Assembly: GCF_023078495.1 (NCBI RefSeq)
Contig: NZ_CP095742.1
Coordinates: 1,488,001 to 1,552,000 of the forward strand
Direction of reading: 5' to 3'
DNA from: Luteibacter aegosomatissinici
GTDB lineage: Bacteria; Pseudomonadota; Gammaproteobacteria; Xanthomonadales; Rhodanobacteraceae
DNA length: 64,000 nucleotides
Shown here: positions 46,512 to 55,738 of the stretch, piece by piece
How the letters are laid out: every line of letters begins with the position of its first letter
How positions within the stretch are numbered: the stretch's first letter is position 1
Made by a program: the position numbers and the translations under genes
The notes under the pieces: generated by a model
The model's database searches: none
What the model was told of the DNA's origin: nothing
The model's input: only the letters and a program-made list of their open reading frames with translations

Positions 46512-47984
46512 TTACATGCCGTGCGCGGGTGCCTGCGGGGGCACCTGCTGTTCCATGCGCTGAGCCTGGCTTGTCGCCTGGTTCTGTCGCGCGATCTCTG
46601 CTTGTTGCTGCCAGGCCACGCTGCTCTGCTGGAGCGATGTCTGCGCGGCGGTGGCCGTGTTCACTTCGGTGACCTGCTTCAGCGGCGAGTCCACCGCGCC
46701 CTGCACACCGTACAGTCGGTTGGCGTCATCGCTGAGAACGGCGCGGTCTACCCGTTCGAGGCCGTCACGGCGAGCCGATACCACCAGCGAGCCGGCGATC
46801 TGGTCGCTGGTCTTGTCGGGAGTGCGGCCGTGCGAGGCATCGAGTGTGTGCACCGCGCCCTGCGCCTGCTTGAACAGGGCATGGTCGGGGTGGTCCGGGT
46901 GGTCCAGGGTCACCTTGGGCTTGTCGTGCTCGAACCATTCCTTGGGATGGGTGAGGGTATGCCACGCACTGGATGCTTTCTCTTCCACGGCGTGGATGCC
47001 TTCGCTGATCTCGTCCTTGACGTGCTCGAAGCCCTCCTTGAGATGTTCGAAACCTTCCTTTGCCTCGTGCACGACGTTCTCGATACCGTGCTCCACCGCG
47101 AGGATGCCCTTGCCGGCGAGTTCGAAGGCTTCGTGCTCCAGCTTGTCCTTCAGGTCGCCGATGGCCTTGGGGATTTCCCACGGCGCGGAGATGCCCTTAC
47201 GGATGTCGGCCACGTCATCTCGGTAGCGATCGACCATGCCCTTGTGGGCGTCGTAACGCGCCACGTTCTCGGGTGAGATGATCGACTGGCCGAGCAGCTT
47301 GCTGTTGGGCACGAAGTTATCGATGGCGTGCGCATCGAAATCCGTGGCCTTGATCGGGTTGCGCAGGCTCAGGATTCCGCTGTCATCGCGGTAGCCGGCC
47401 TTCTGCAGGGTATCGATATCCTGCTGGGCCGCGTACGTGCGGACCTCGCCAAAGTGCGGGCTGGCCGCGCTGACAAGATCACCGGCGCGGACATGGTCGA
47501 TGACGGTGTTACCGCCCTCGGGGATGCCCTTGAGGCTGGCTGCGCCATAGGCGTTGAAGGTCTCGCCGTGCAGGCCGTACCTGGCGGCGTTGATCTCGGC
47601 GAGGGTGCCGCCGAGGGAGTGGCCGGTGACGGTGATCTGCGGTGCGCGATCGTTGAGCTCGGCTTCGTGCGTCGCTTTCTCGATCACTTCGCGGGTGAAG
47701 GCCTCGGAAGCGGGAGCCTGGGCGTTGATGCCGAGCAGCACCATGCCGGCATCGACGCCGCCATCGCGCACGGGCTGGCGATCGAACTCCGTGCCGCGGT
47801 AGGCGATCACGACCTCGCCGGTATCCTGGCGCTGGTACGCCGTGGCCTGGAAGCCGGTCAGCGGGTCATCGGTGGTGGCGAAGACCTTGTACGCAACGCC
47901 ATCGAGTTTGACGTCGGCATCGACCTGGCTATCGTGGTAGCTCTCCTGCGCGAGCAGCGCGTAGTCAGTTGATCGGAACGTCAT
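46512..47984 (-). CDS. X-T4SS effector: class-3 lipase + XVIPCD (second)
   Basis: The 490-aa lipase class 3 domain has nucleophile Ser123 in VTGHSLGGTLAE and AYRGTEFD. A helical linker with repeated EHL/EGF heptads follows (GFEHLKEGFEHVKDE), and the XVIPCD lies at about 360-490 (DHPDHALFKQAQGAVHTLD, LERVDRAVLSDDANRLYGVQ) with a Gln-rich tail. It is paralogous to the effector at 42083 but has a longer linker. The ATG overlaps the preceding immunity gene by 4 bp. Confidence 0.93.
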   Translation of the reverse strand: MTFRSTDYALLAQESYHDSQVDADVKLDGVAYKVFATTDDPLTGFQATAYQRQDTGEVVIAYRGTEFDRQPVRDGGVDAGMVLLGINAQAPASEAFTREVIEKATHEAELNDRAPQITVTGHSLGGTLAEINAARYGLHGETFNAYGAASLKGIPEGGNTVIDHVRAGDLVSAASPHFGEVRTYAAQQDIDTLQKAGYRDDSGILSLRNPIKATDFDAHAIDNFVPNSKLLGQSIISPENVARYDAHKGMVDRYRDDVADIRKGISAPWEIPKAIGDLKDKLEHEAFELAGKGILAVEHGIENVVHEAKEGFEHLKEGFEHVKDEISEGIHAVEEKASSAWHTLTHPKEWFEHDKPKVTLDHPDHPDHALFKQAQGAVHTLDASHGRTPDKTSDQIAGSLVVSARRDGLERVDRAVLSDDANRLYGVQGAVDSPLKQVTEVNTATAAQTSLQQSSVAWQQQAEIARQNQATSQAQRMEQQVPPQAPAHGM

Positions 47985-48580
47985 AAGGCTTTCTCCGCCG
48001 CGCGCAGCGTGATGGAGAAGGTCTTGGCGGGATCCTTGAACTGGCTGCGATCCGGGTTGCCGCTATTGACCAGGGCGGTCTGGTCTTCGGCGTAGGCACG
48101 GTTCGCGTAGAAGCGGGTGACTTCCTTGTGGTTGAAGATGTCTTCGTTGAACACCGACGAGGCGAAATCCATCTTGCCCTTGCGTGCTTCCACATCGGCC
48201 GAGACCACGGACCAATGGCAGACGCCCTTGCCGTAGTAATCCTCGTCCTGGAGCAGGTCGGCGAAGAATTCGCCCTTATAGGTGTTGCCGCCGGCATGGG
48301 TGAGCTTGATCGGCTCGCGCCGCGTCGGCGCCACCGTGGCGCCGACGACCGGCGTCAGCGGCACGCACGCGTCGTTGCTCACCCGGTAGTTGATGTTTGC
48401 ATCGACGGTGTCGAACGGGCCCGGCGCATCGTTCACCTCGATGGTGATTTCGTAGCGCATGCGCGGGTTCGGGTTGAGCTTGATGTCAGGCTTGTTCATG
48501 GTGGCACCGGTAGCGGAAAAGGGCAGGGCAAGGAACAGGGATGCGGTAGCGACATGTCGTCGCCATCGGGTCGGGTTCAC
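47981..48580 (-). CDS. Candidate immunity protein for the 46512 lipase
   Basis: The 199-aa exported protein has a signal peptide (SLFLALPFSATGATMN) with no lipobox Cys. It shares DAPGPFDTVDANINYRV, ACVPLTPVVG and DYYGKGVCHWSVV with the paralogs at 43549 and 44205. It is coupled by an ATGA overlap to its effector. It probably acts in the periplasm. Confidence 0.82.
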   Translation of the reverse strand: MNPTRWRRHVATASLFLALPFSATGATMNKPDIKLNPNPRMRYEITIEVNDAPGPFDTVDANINYRVSNDACVPLTPVVGATVAPTRREPIKLTHAGGNTYKGEFFADLLQDEDYYGKGVCHWSVVSADVEARKGKMDFASSVFNEDIFNHKEVTRFYANRAYAEDQTALVNSGNPDRSQFKDPAKTFSITLRAAEKAL

Positions 48581-48674
48581 GTCTTCCTCCTTCCGGCGTG
48601 CCGGGCGGGTTTAGCAAGTTCATTTGCCATGGGTAGCTCCTGGTTGACGAACGGATGCGCGGCGAACCGCGCGC

Positions 48675-49961
48675 TCAGTGGCCCTGCGTGGATGCAGGTT
48701 GCTGCGGGGCCGGGGCTTGCTGGTGTTGCGTCTGCTGCGTGGCCTGGGTCGCCGCCTGCTGATCGGCGATCTGCTTCCACTGCACCGAGCTCTGCTCGAT
48801 CGAGGTGTTGATCGCCTGCTGCGTGTTCACTTCGGCCAGCTGCTTGAAGGGGGAGTTCATCTCACCCTGCACCACATAGACCTTGCTGCCATCCTGGTTC
48901 AGCACGGCCGAATCCACGCCGGTCATGCCCTCTTTGCGAGCGGCAACGGTGGCCGCGGCGGAAAGGCGATCGCTGATGTGGTCCGGCGTACGGCCCTGCT
49001 GCGCATCGAGTTTGTGTACGGCGGCCTGGGCCTGGCGGAAGAGCGGGTGGTCTGGGTGGGCCTCGGAATCTAGTCGCGGGCCCGTGCGTTCCTGCGCGTG
49101 GATGGCATCCAAGGTCTTCTTGCCGACGATGCCATCGGGTTCGAGGCCATGGGCGCGCTGGAAGGATTCCACTGCCGCCTTGGTGTGCGTGCCGAAATCG
49201 CCATCGGGCACCAATGCCCGGCCACGCTCGTCGTGGTAGCCAAGGTGCTTCAGCGACTCCTGAACGCGCTTCACGTCATCGTTGTTGTCGCCCTTGCGCA
49301 GGGCCTCGCCATGGGGTTTCGCCGCGGTGGAGGGGGGCGTAGGGGCTGCATGCTGCTCGGATGTTTTGGCGGTCGGGGCGGCAGCGGCCTGAGGGTGCCC
49401 GGGTATGGCGACGGGCTCATGCGTACGAAACTCGGGTTTGGCACGGAGCGCACCGACCACTTCCATCTTGGTCGCGAAGTAGCTGCCGTCGGTCATCGTG
49501 ACCTTGGCGGGGCCGGTGCTGGTCTGCGAGCCGATGAATTCGATATTGCCGTCCTTGTCGTAGCCATTGAAGATGGCGACGTGCTGGTTGCTGCCGTGCT
49601 TTGCCTTCAGCATCAGGATGTCGCCGGGCTGCAGATCGCCGTTGTGCTTCGCTGCATCGGCTCCGGAGATGACATCGAAATGATCGCGCGAGTACTTGGT
49701 GATGTGATTACCTTCGTACAGCGCATGGGTGCTGAAGGGCTCGTTGCCTACGTCATAGCCGGCGTTTTTCATGCCACGCCAAACGAAGGACGAACAGTCG
49801 ACGCCGCGCAGGCCGTCGTGGTCCAGATCCTGTTCGGTGCGGCTGCGGTCGGTGACGTTGCCGTTCTTCAGCGTGGTCGTCCCGTCGGGGCGGCCGTATT
49901 CGTAATGCTCACCACGGTCCATGAAGTGGTACTTGGCCTGGTCGTAGATATCTCGGCTCAT
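48675..49961 (-). CDS. X-T4SS effector: NlpC/P60-like peptidase + PG-binding + XVIPCD
   Basis: The 428-aa protein has an N-terminal NlpC/P60-like (CHAP-like) domain, with catalytic Cys56 in LRGVDCSSFVWRG and His127 in HGSNQHVAIFNGYD. A PG_binding_1 domain follows (about 222-292; RVQESLKHLGYHD, FGTHTKAAVESFQRAH), then the XVIPCD (DHPLFRQAQAAVHKLDAQ, GVDSAVLNQDGSKVYVVQGE) and a Gln-rich tail. It would cut peptide cross-links in target peptidoglycan. Three candidate immunity genes precede it. Confidence 0.9.
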   Translation of the reverse strand: MSRDIYDQAKYHFMDRGEHYEYGRPDGTTTLKNGNVTDRSRTEQDLDHDGLRGVDCSSFVWRGMKNAGYDVGNEPFSTHALYEGNHITKYSRDHFDVISGADAAKHNGDLQPGDILMLKAKHGSNQHVAIFNGYDKDGNIEFIGSQTSTGPAKVTMTDGSYFATKMEVVGALRAKPEFRTHEPVAIPGHPQAAAAPTAKTSEQHAAPTPPSTAAKPHGEALRKGDNNDDVKRVQESLKHLGYHDERGRALVPDGDFGTHTKAAVESFQRAHGLEPDGIVGKKTLDAIHAQERTGPRLDSEAHPDHPLFRQAQAAVHKLDAQQGRTPDHISDRLSAAATVAARKEGMTGVDSAVLNQDGSKVYVVQGEMNSPFKQLAEVNTQQAINTSIEQSSVQWKQIADQQAATQATQQTQHQQAPAPQQPASTQGH

Positions 49962-49986
49962 GTGTAACTCCTGTGCGTTCCTTTGA

Positions 49987-50565
49987 TTACTGCAGACCCA
50001 TCGAGAAAACTTCGATGCTGTCAGGGCTCACCCATCCGGCGGCGCATGCGCCGGTGAAATCGCCCTCCTTGCCGACCCATTGGCACGGGCCGGCGGGCTT
50101 CGTGCCTACCCACGCCTGCGGGCGTTCCTGGCACAGTTCGTTCTCCTTGCAACCGGGTACGTTCTTCACCGGGAAGGCGATGATGTAGAAGCGATCGGGC
50201 AGCTGGTGGTTGCCTGCGGTGGCCGCCACACACACGAACTGGCGGCTGGCCAGGTGTGCCGTGGGCTTCGCCTTGGCCTTGTCGAACGTCGATTCCAGGG
50301 TCACGCCATCCTTTTCGCCGACCTGGCCCCATGCGTAGTCGCCGGCGCATTCCGAAACGCTGGTCTGCACGCTATCAACCAGGCAATCGATGTTGCCGCC
50401 CTTGCCAACCTTGCAGGACGTCGTCGAGCCCGGTGCCATCTTCGCGAGGCGTGCGGCGGCGGACGCTGCCTGTGCGGGGGTAGCGGCTTGGGCGATGGCG
50501 GCCGAGAGCAGCGTGGCAGTAAGCAGGACGGCTGCCGCGGCGCGACGGAGCGTCGGATGATGCAT
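49987..50565 (-). CDS. Candidate immunity protein (periplasmic)
   Basis: The 192-aa exported protein starts MHHPTLRRAAAAVLLTATLL, with a signal peptide ending IAQAATP. It has several Cys (TTSCKVGKGGNIDCLVDS, PGCKENELCQERP, PCQWVGKEG), which suggests disulfides. A ribosome-binding site (AAGGAACC) lies before the ATG at 50565. It is 25 bp upstream of the NlpC effector, its likely partner. No family is recognised. Confidence 0.75.
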   Translation of the reverse strand: MHHPTLRRAAAAVLLTATLLSAAIAQAATPAQAASAAARLAKMAPGSTTSCKVGKGGNIDCLVDSVQTSVSECAGDYAWGQVGEKDGVTLESTFDKAKAKPTAHLASRQFVCVAATAGNHQLPDRFYIIAFPVKNVPGCKENELCQERPQAWVGTKPAGPCQWVGKEGDFTGACAAGWVSPDSIEVFSMGLQ

Positions 50566-50616
50566 GCTGGGTTCCTTGTGCGAAGTGAGGAAGCTCATCG
50601 GGTCACTGGCGTCGGG

Positions 50617-51120
50617 TCAAAGTGAATCGTCTTCGGTTCGATAAAGTTGCCAGCAGCCGTCGGCCGGGCGGAAGTGAAACGTCATCTGGTCATCGGTGTC
50701 CGGTTTCGCGAGTTCAACCGCAAAGCCACCGCTTTCTTCGGGCGTCTGCTTCAGTACAAGGCCATCCTTGCCTTGCATGGACGAACTGGGAATGACCGGA
50801 AAAACGACCTCTCCCTTGGTGAGCATCTTCTTCACCGTGGTGGGTTCGGGTTCCGCATTGGCATCCACGGTGTCGCTCTCGAGAGGATTGGCGACGTACC
50901 GCTTCTGCACGGCCAAATCATCGGTGAACTTGGTCAGAAACCCGTCGAACGTGGTGGCAGGGCAAGCCGTTACCGGAGCGCCGGGCACAACGGCGGCCGC
51001 GGAAGGTGGCGGTGAAGTTGGCGCAGGCGCAGACGGCCCTTGAGAGGGCTGACAGGCTGCCAACTCAGCGCTAACGAGAATGGCGGCGATCGGTCTCTTG
51101 ATGAGAGCGCGGAAATTCAT
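50617..51120 (-). CDS. Candidate immunity lipoprotein
   Basis: This 167-aa protein has a lipobox in AELAACQPSQ and a Pro/Ala-rich linker. The C-terminal domain has FLTKFTDDLAVQKRYVA, FPVIPSSSMQGKDGL and MTFHFRPADGCWQLYRTED. It sits between two other exported proteins in the effector array, so it is probably an immunity protein. The target effector is uncertain. Confidence 0.7.
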   Translation of the reverse strand: MNFRALIKRPIAAILVSAELAACQPSQGPSAPAPTSPPPSAAAVVPGAPVTACPATTFDGFLTKFTDDLAVQKRYVANPLESDTVDANAEPEPTTVKKMLTKGEVVFPVIPSSSMQGKDGLVLKQTPEESGGFAVELAKPDTDDQMTFHFRPADGCWQLYRTEDDSL

Positions 51121-51131
51121 CGATTGTCTCC

Positions 51132-51659
51132 TCAGCCTCTCGGCAGCCCATGCGCCGCGATGTCCGGATCTTCAGGCAGGGCCCTGGCGGCGTCGTAAAG
51201 CTCGGACTTGTCGGATTCAGTCTTCGCGCCATCAGCGCAGCCGGAGTCTTTGACCGGTTTCTTCTGGCCGTCTTTCCTCACGATGACGCCGCCATCTTCG
51301 AATCCCGTGCCGGAGATGGCATAGACGATGTACTTGTAGCCGTCGTTCGAGAACGCGAAAGCATTACCGCCCGTGGCGCCGGCGTACATGAGATGCGTAA
51401 AGGTGAGGCCGGTCGACAGCGCGCCATCGGTGGGCCAGACCATGTCGGGTTTCACGCCAGGCTTGCCGTAGGCGTAATAGAACGTCTTATCAGCTTTGGC
51501 GCACATCGAGACGGTCTTGCCGCCCTTGGCCAGGGGGCAGGACATCATGGCCTCATCGCCACGGTGACACATGCTGGGTGCCGAAGCGGCCTGCGCTGCT
51601 GGGACGGCGGCAAACAGGACAGCGCAAGCGAAAGCACGAAGGTTGGCGAGTCGACTCAT
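51132..51659 (-). CDS. Candidate immunity protein (periplasmic)
   Basis: The 175-aa protein has signal peptide MSRLANLRAFACAVLFAAVP and mature CHRGDEAMMSCPLAKGGKTV. The ATG at 51659 is chosen because it starts the signal peptide; longer frames overlap the GH19 gene. It is 11 bp before the lipoprotein gene at 50617 and downstream of the GH19 effector. It contains YYAYGKPGVKPDMVWP and YKYIVYAISGTGFEDGG, a beta-rich pattern. The family is not recognised. Confidence 0.72.
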   Translation of the reverse strand: MSRLANLRAFACAVLFAAVPAAQAASAPSMCHRGDEAMMSCPLAKGGKTVSMCAKADKTFYYAYGKPGVKPDMVWPTDGALSTGLTFTHLMYAGATGGNAFAFSNDGYKYIVYAISGTGFEDGGVIVRKDGQKKPVKDSGCADGAKTESDKSELYDAARALPEDPDIAAHGLPRG

Positions 51660-51705
51660 GAAGGATTCCGTGAAGGTAGGGAAGCGGCTCATTGGGTCGG
51701 CGCGG

Positions 51706-52968
51706 CTACCTGCCGGGCTGCTGCGTCTGTTGCTGTTGCTGCTGGGCCGGTTCCGGCTGCGCACGTGTAGTAGCTGCCATCGCCGCCGCACTCTGCTCCA
51801 CCGGCGTATTCACCGCCTGGGCCGTCTGCACCTCGGCCATCTTCTTCAGCGGTGAGTTCAGGTCGCCCTGTACGGCGTAGGCCTTGCTGCCGTCGTCGCT
51901 TAGGACGACGTGGTCGATCTTGCTCAGGCCCTCCTTCTTCGCTTGTGCGGCGATGGCGGCGGAGAGGTTGGCGCTGGCCTGGTCGGGTGTACGGTTCATG
52001 GCGGTGTCGATGGCGTGCACGCCTTTGCGCGCTTGCTCGAACATCGCGTTGTCGGGGTTGGCCGGGTTGGTCAGGGCGGCCTTGTCGATCTTCTGGTTAT
52101 CGAGGTGTTTTTGTGCGGCGATGGCTTCGCGGGTTTTCGGGCCGGCCACGCCATCGGCATCGAGCTTGTGGTCGCGCTGGAACGATTCGAGGGCGGCCTT
52201 GGTGCCGGGTCCGAACTTGCCATCGGTGTGCAGATCGCGGCCGTGGGCATCTTTGTAGCCCAGGCGGGCGAGGTCGGCCTGGAGTTTGCGGACGTCCTCG
52301 CCATCCATGCCGTCCTTCAGCGTGCGCTCGGTGGGCGGGGTGGTGTGCGTGGGCGCGGTCTGGCCGACCTGGCCACTGGCAAGGCGGTCCATCACTTCCG
52401 GGGTCAAGCGTTTCTGCCAGTCGGCGAAGCGCTGCTCGCGGTCTTCCAGGCCGTTGTACTTGCCGTTGACGGCTTTGGTTGCCGCTTTGACATCATCGCG
52501 TGCGGCTTCGGGCACACGGTTTTCCCAATACCAGGTCGCGATCTTGGAGGCGTTCTGCGGATCGGCAGCGAGTTCGGGGTGCTTGACCAGATCGAGGTCG
52601 AGCGCCTTGCCGGCGGCGGCGTAGTTGTCCTTGCCGGTGAGCTGGATGTAGCCGCGGCCGTGGTACTTCCAGCCATCGCCCGGTTCGTCGTTGCCGTTGC
52701 GGCCGCCGTACATGAGTTCGGCGAGCTTTTCGGGCTTGCCCTGCAGGGCTTCCTTGCGCGCCGCTTCAAGCGGCTCGGCGCCTTCACGCCACGCGGATTG
52801 CACGGGAATCTGCTGGATATTGCGGGTGTAGCGAAAGCTCTCTTCGAGCCGGTTCAGCCCATTGGATTCGTGGGTGACCTGGGCCATGAAGTTGGCCAGT
52901 TCTTTCGGATCCCGAATACCGGCGGCATACGCGTCGGTGAGGACCTGTGTTTCACGATCAATCGCCAT
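51706..52968 (-). CDS. X-T4SS effector: GH19 muramidase + PG-binding + XVIPCD
   Basis: The 420-aa protein has an N-terminal GH19/chitinase-like lysozyme domain, with catalytic Glu34 in MAQVTHESNGL and GWKYHGRGYIQLTGKDNY. PG_binding_1 follows (VRKLQADLARLGYKD, GTKAALESFQRDH), then the XVIPCD (PDNAMFEQARKGVHAID, LSKIDHVVLSDDGSKAYAVQ) and a poly-Gln tail. The architecture matches Xanthomonas citri XAC2609, an X-T4SS peptidoglycan hydrolase. The cognate inhibitor precedes it at 53051. Confidence 0.93.
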   Translation of the reverse strand: MAIDRETQVLTDAYAAGIRDPKELANFMAQVTHESNGLNRLEESFRYTRNIQQIPVQSAWREGAEPLEAARKEALQGKPEKLAELMYGGRNGNDEPGDGWKYHGRGYIQLTGKDNYAAAGKALDLDLVKHPELAADPQNASKIATWYWENRVPEAARDDVKAATKAVNGKYNGLEDREQRFADWQKRLTPEVMDRLASGQVGQTAPTHTTPPTERTLKDGMDGEDVRKLQADLARLGYKDAHGRDLHTDGKFGPGTKAALESFQRDHKLDADGVAGPKTREAIAAQKHLDNQKIDKAALTNPANPDNAMFEQARKGVHAIDTAMNRTPDQASANLSAAIAAQAKKEGLSKIDHVVLSDDGSKAYAVQGDLNSPLKKMAEVQTAQAVNTPVEQSAAAMAATTRAQPEPAQQQQQQTQQPGR

Positions 52969-53050
52969 GTGAAGCTCCTGTTTGACTTACTGAAGCGCCC
53001 AGCCCTGGGCACGAACACCGCCAGCCTTGGCGGTGGTGAAACAAACACGA

Positions 53051-53695
53051 TCAGGGCAGGGTGGGCTCCTGGAAGTGGCTCGGGTCGAAGTCCTTGAACG
53101 GGACGTCGCCCAGCTCCTTCGCCGAGAGATCCACGATCTTCTCCTTGCCGGTATCGCTATCGGTGACCTTACGCACCACGTGGCTGGCCAACCAGTCCTT
53201 GCGGGCGGCGGACCACGTGAAGGTGTATTCATCGGACCAGCGCTCACGGCTGCCACCGCCGTTGACGATGGTGAACTGGCCCTTGGCGACCTTGGTGTAG
53301 CCGTAGGGATCGCCGGCCACGCCGCCGCAGGTAGCGCATGGGACGATTCGTAGGTTTGACGCGGCCTTCTGCAGGTGGCCGGTGGCGTCGGGCACGACCA
53401 GCACCACGTCACGCGCAGGGCCCTCGCCCAGCTTCGCGTTCTCGCCGCCCGGCGGATCGATGATCAGCACCGCGCCCTGGCGTCCATCACCCGTGAGGTC
53501 GCCCTTGGTGGATTCGAGGATCTTGGCGCCACCCGTCGCAAACGACTTGAGGTCATCCATCTTGGTTCCTTTGTCCTGGGGAGCGGACGGTGCGGCGGCA
53601 GGTTTGGCGTAGGGGTTGGCGATTTGCGCGTGGGCCCAGGCTGGCGTGGCGAGCAGGAGGATGGCTGCCAGGCGGTAGCGTGTTACGGGTTTCAT
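53051..53695 (-). CDS. XAC2610-like muramidase inhibitor (immunity)
   Basis: This 214-aa periplasmic protein has signal peptide LAAILLLATPAWAHAQ and a GDLTGDGRQGAVLI segment that resembles a calcium-binding/beta-propeller-like motif. SATGGAKILE and a CATCGG motif also occur. XAC2610 of X. citri is a periplasmic inhibitor of the GH19 effector XAC2609 encoded next to it. Position (82 bp ahead of the GH19 gene) and motif agree. It would protect the producer from GH19 activity. Confidence 0.85.
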   Translation of the reverse strand: MKPVTRYRLAAILLLATPAWAHAQIANPYAKPAAAPSAPQDKGTKMDDLKSFATGGAKILESTKGDLTGDGRQGAVLIIDPPGGENAKLGEGPARDVVLVVPDATGHLQKAASNLRIVPCATCGGVAGDPYGYTKVAKGQFTIVNGGGSRERWSDEYTFTWSAARKDWLASHVVRKVTDSDTGKEKIVDLSAKELGDVPFKDFDPSHFQEPTLP

Positions 53696-53823
53696 GGTGG
53701 CGATGGGCTCCGCGTTGGCAGGGTGTGGCTTACGTTAGGTGAAACCGTGGAAATGGGCTGTGAGCCGTGTCGGGACTTCACGCGCCGGTGGGGCCGCCTC
53801 CGGGTAGGAGGCGGCCCGTTGGA

Positions 53824-55002
53824 TCACATCCCGGGCTGGACGGGCTGGGGAGCCTGCACCTGCTGCGGGTTCTGCGTGTGTTGTGCCTGGGGCGCTTGCT
53901 GCAGGTACTGGTCGACCTGCTGCGTGCTCTGCGCCAGGGGCGTCTGCAATCCTTGCAGCACATCCACGCTTGCGACCTGCTTGAAGGGCGAGTTGAGCTC
54001 ACCCTGCACGGCGAAGACGCGCGTGGCGTTGTCATTGAGCATGACGCTATCGATGCGCTGCATACCCGTGCAGATGGCTGAAGCCGCGACGGCACCGGCG
54101 AGCTGGTGGCTGTCGGGGCCCGACGCGCGGTTGTGCTCGGCATCGATCTTCTGCACACCTGCCAGAGCATCGCGGAACACGGGGTGCCCTGCGTGCGCGG
54201 GATCGGCAAGGGAAGCGGCCTTGTGGGCGGCATCGGCCTGGTGCTTCTGCGATTCCGCCTTGACGGCCTCATGCATGGCATTCAGGGTGTTCTTGCCCGC
54301 GATGCCGTCTTCCTTGAGGTGGTGGTCGCGCTGGAAGGCCTTCACCGCGTCCTCGGTGTGCTGGCCGAATTTGCCATCGGCGACGGTGCTGCCCAGTTGT
54401 TTGGCGTATCCCAGGGCGATGAGTTCGGCCTGCATGTTGTGCACGCGATCGCCATGGGCGCCTTGCTTCAGCGAAGTGCTCGTGGCGGCCTGGGGTGCGG
54501 CGTGGCCGGCTTCCTGTGCGTGGCCTGTGGCGAGTTCGATGCCGTGGCGCATGGTGCGGCCGGCGTAGATCGCGCGCATGTTGGTGGCGTAGTCGGGATC
54601 CGTGGCGTAACCGGCTTTCTTCAGCGCATCAGCTTCCTTTTCGAGGTTGCCGAGGGTGCCCTGGTCGAACAGGCCAGCCTTGCCGTAGCGCGGGTTCTCC
54701 TTGAGAAACTTCGCGCGGTCAGCGATGGCTTCTTCATAGGAGCCGTATACGCGGAACTCCTGGTCTTTCCAGACCTTCTTGCCGTGCTCGATTTCCCACA
54801 CTTGGAAGGTCTTGGTCGGCCCGTGCCAGCTGGGGTCGGCCTTGATGTTGAACAGGTTGTGCGTGCCGGGGAGGATCTTCTCGCCCCAGCCGGTTTCGCC
54901 GGCGGCCTGCGCGAGCGTGAGCTCCACGGAAAGGCCGGTTTCCTTGCTTACCTTAAGCGCCGCCGGGTAAAGGTCGGCTATGAACTGCTCTTTGCTACCC
55001 AT
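53824..55002 (-). CDS. X-T4SS effector: GH73 glucosaminidase + PG-binding + XVIPCD
   Basis: The 392-aa protein starts MGSKEQFIADLYPAALKVSK, with a FlgJ/GH73-like domain and catalytic Glu36 in LAQAAGETGWGEKILPGTHN. LFNIKADPSWHG and YGSYEEAIADR also occur. PG_binding_1 (AELIALGYAKQLG, HTEDAVKAFQRDHHL) and an XVIPCD (HPVFRDALAGVQKID, MQRIDSVMLNDNATRVFAVQ) follow, with a Gln-rich tail. It would hydrolyse glycan strands in target cells. The immunity candidate is the gene at 55031. Confidence 0.92.
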   Translation of the reverse strand: MGSKEQFIADLYPAALKVSKETGLSVELTLAQAAGETGWGEKILPGTHNLFNIKADPSWHGPTKTFQVWEIEHGKKVWKDQEFRVYGSYEEAIADRAKFLKENPRYGKAGLFDQGTLGNLEKEADALKKAGYATDPDYATNMRAIYAGRTMRHGIELATGHAQEAGHAAPQAATSTSLKQGAHGDRVHNMQAELIALGYAKQLGSTVADGKFGQHTEDAVKAFQRDHHLKEDGIAGKNTLNAMHEAVKAESQKHQADAAHKAASLADPAHAGHPVFRDALAGVQKIDAEHNRASGPDSHQLAGAVAASAICTGMQRIDSVMLNDNATRVFAVQGELNSPFKQVASVDVLQGLQTPLAQSTQQVDQYLQQAPQAQHTQNPQQVQAPQPVQPGM

Positions 55003-55030
55003 GTTGTAACTCCTGGTGGATCGGGTGGAT

Positions 55031-55603
55031 TTATTTGGCCAGCGGTATCGTCACCGTGACCGTGAAGTCGTGAGACGCGTCCGGTGCGTCGGTAAGGACA
55101 TACTTGCCCGTGACTTCGATGGTTTCCGGGGTGGTGACCCGGAAATGACTGGCATCGGTATCCACCGATGCGCTGAAAGCGCCCTTCACATCGGCAAGGT
55201 CCACATACTCCATGGCCTGCACCTTGCCTGTCGCGGCATCGAGCTGCGCGACGTTCATCAGGGTCTGCGAAAGGGAAGGAGCGGTGTTGGTGTCACCCTG
55301 CACCAGTACGTACAGCGACTTGCCTGATTGCACGCAATGCGTGGCGCGCGCTTGCTCGGTGAATTCCGGCAGTTTCAGGGTGGTCGACCAGGTGATGGTT
55401 TTGCCATCGGTGACATAGACCAAGCCCTTGGCGTGCATGCCATCGGCGTCGGTGGTGATGCCTACCTTGCATTGGCGGCTACCGTCGATGGGGGCGGTGG
55501 CGTAGTCGCGGTGGTGGGCGGGTAGGGTGGGCGCTGCCTGGGCAACGCCCGAGAGCGAGGCGATGGCGAAGCTGGCAGCGAGCGCGATATGTAGATGGTT
55601 CAT
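55031..55603 (-). CDS. Candidate immunity protein for GH73 effector
   Basis: The 190-aa periplasmic protein starts MNHLHIALAASFAIASLSGV and is cut after AQAAP. It is beta-rich (SRQCKVGITTDADGMHAKG, HFRVTTPETIEVTGKYV). It ends 28 bp before the GH73 gene, in the immunity-first order of the array. No family is recognised. Confidence 0.72.
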   Translation of the reverse strand: MNHLHIALAASFAIASLSGVAQAAPTLPAHHRDYATAPIDGSRQCKVGITTDADGMHAKGLVYVTDGKTITWSTTLKLPEFTEQARATHCVQSGKSLYVLVQGDTNTAPSLSQTLMNVAQLDAATGKVQAMEYVDLADVKGAFSASVDTDASHFRVTTPETIEVTGKYVLTDAPDASHDFTVTVTIPLAK

Positions 55604-55738
55604 CGATAACTTGCCTGGTGTGGTCTCTTATAGGGCTGCTGGGATGACATTGATTTGGCTCTTCACATGGTGCATCCATTGACGCATCGACATCACCAAC
55701 GCTTGCGACAACAGGTGAGCACTAAAAGCACGCCTGCT

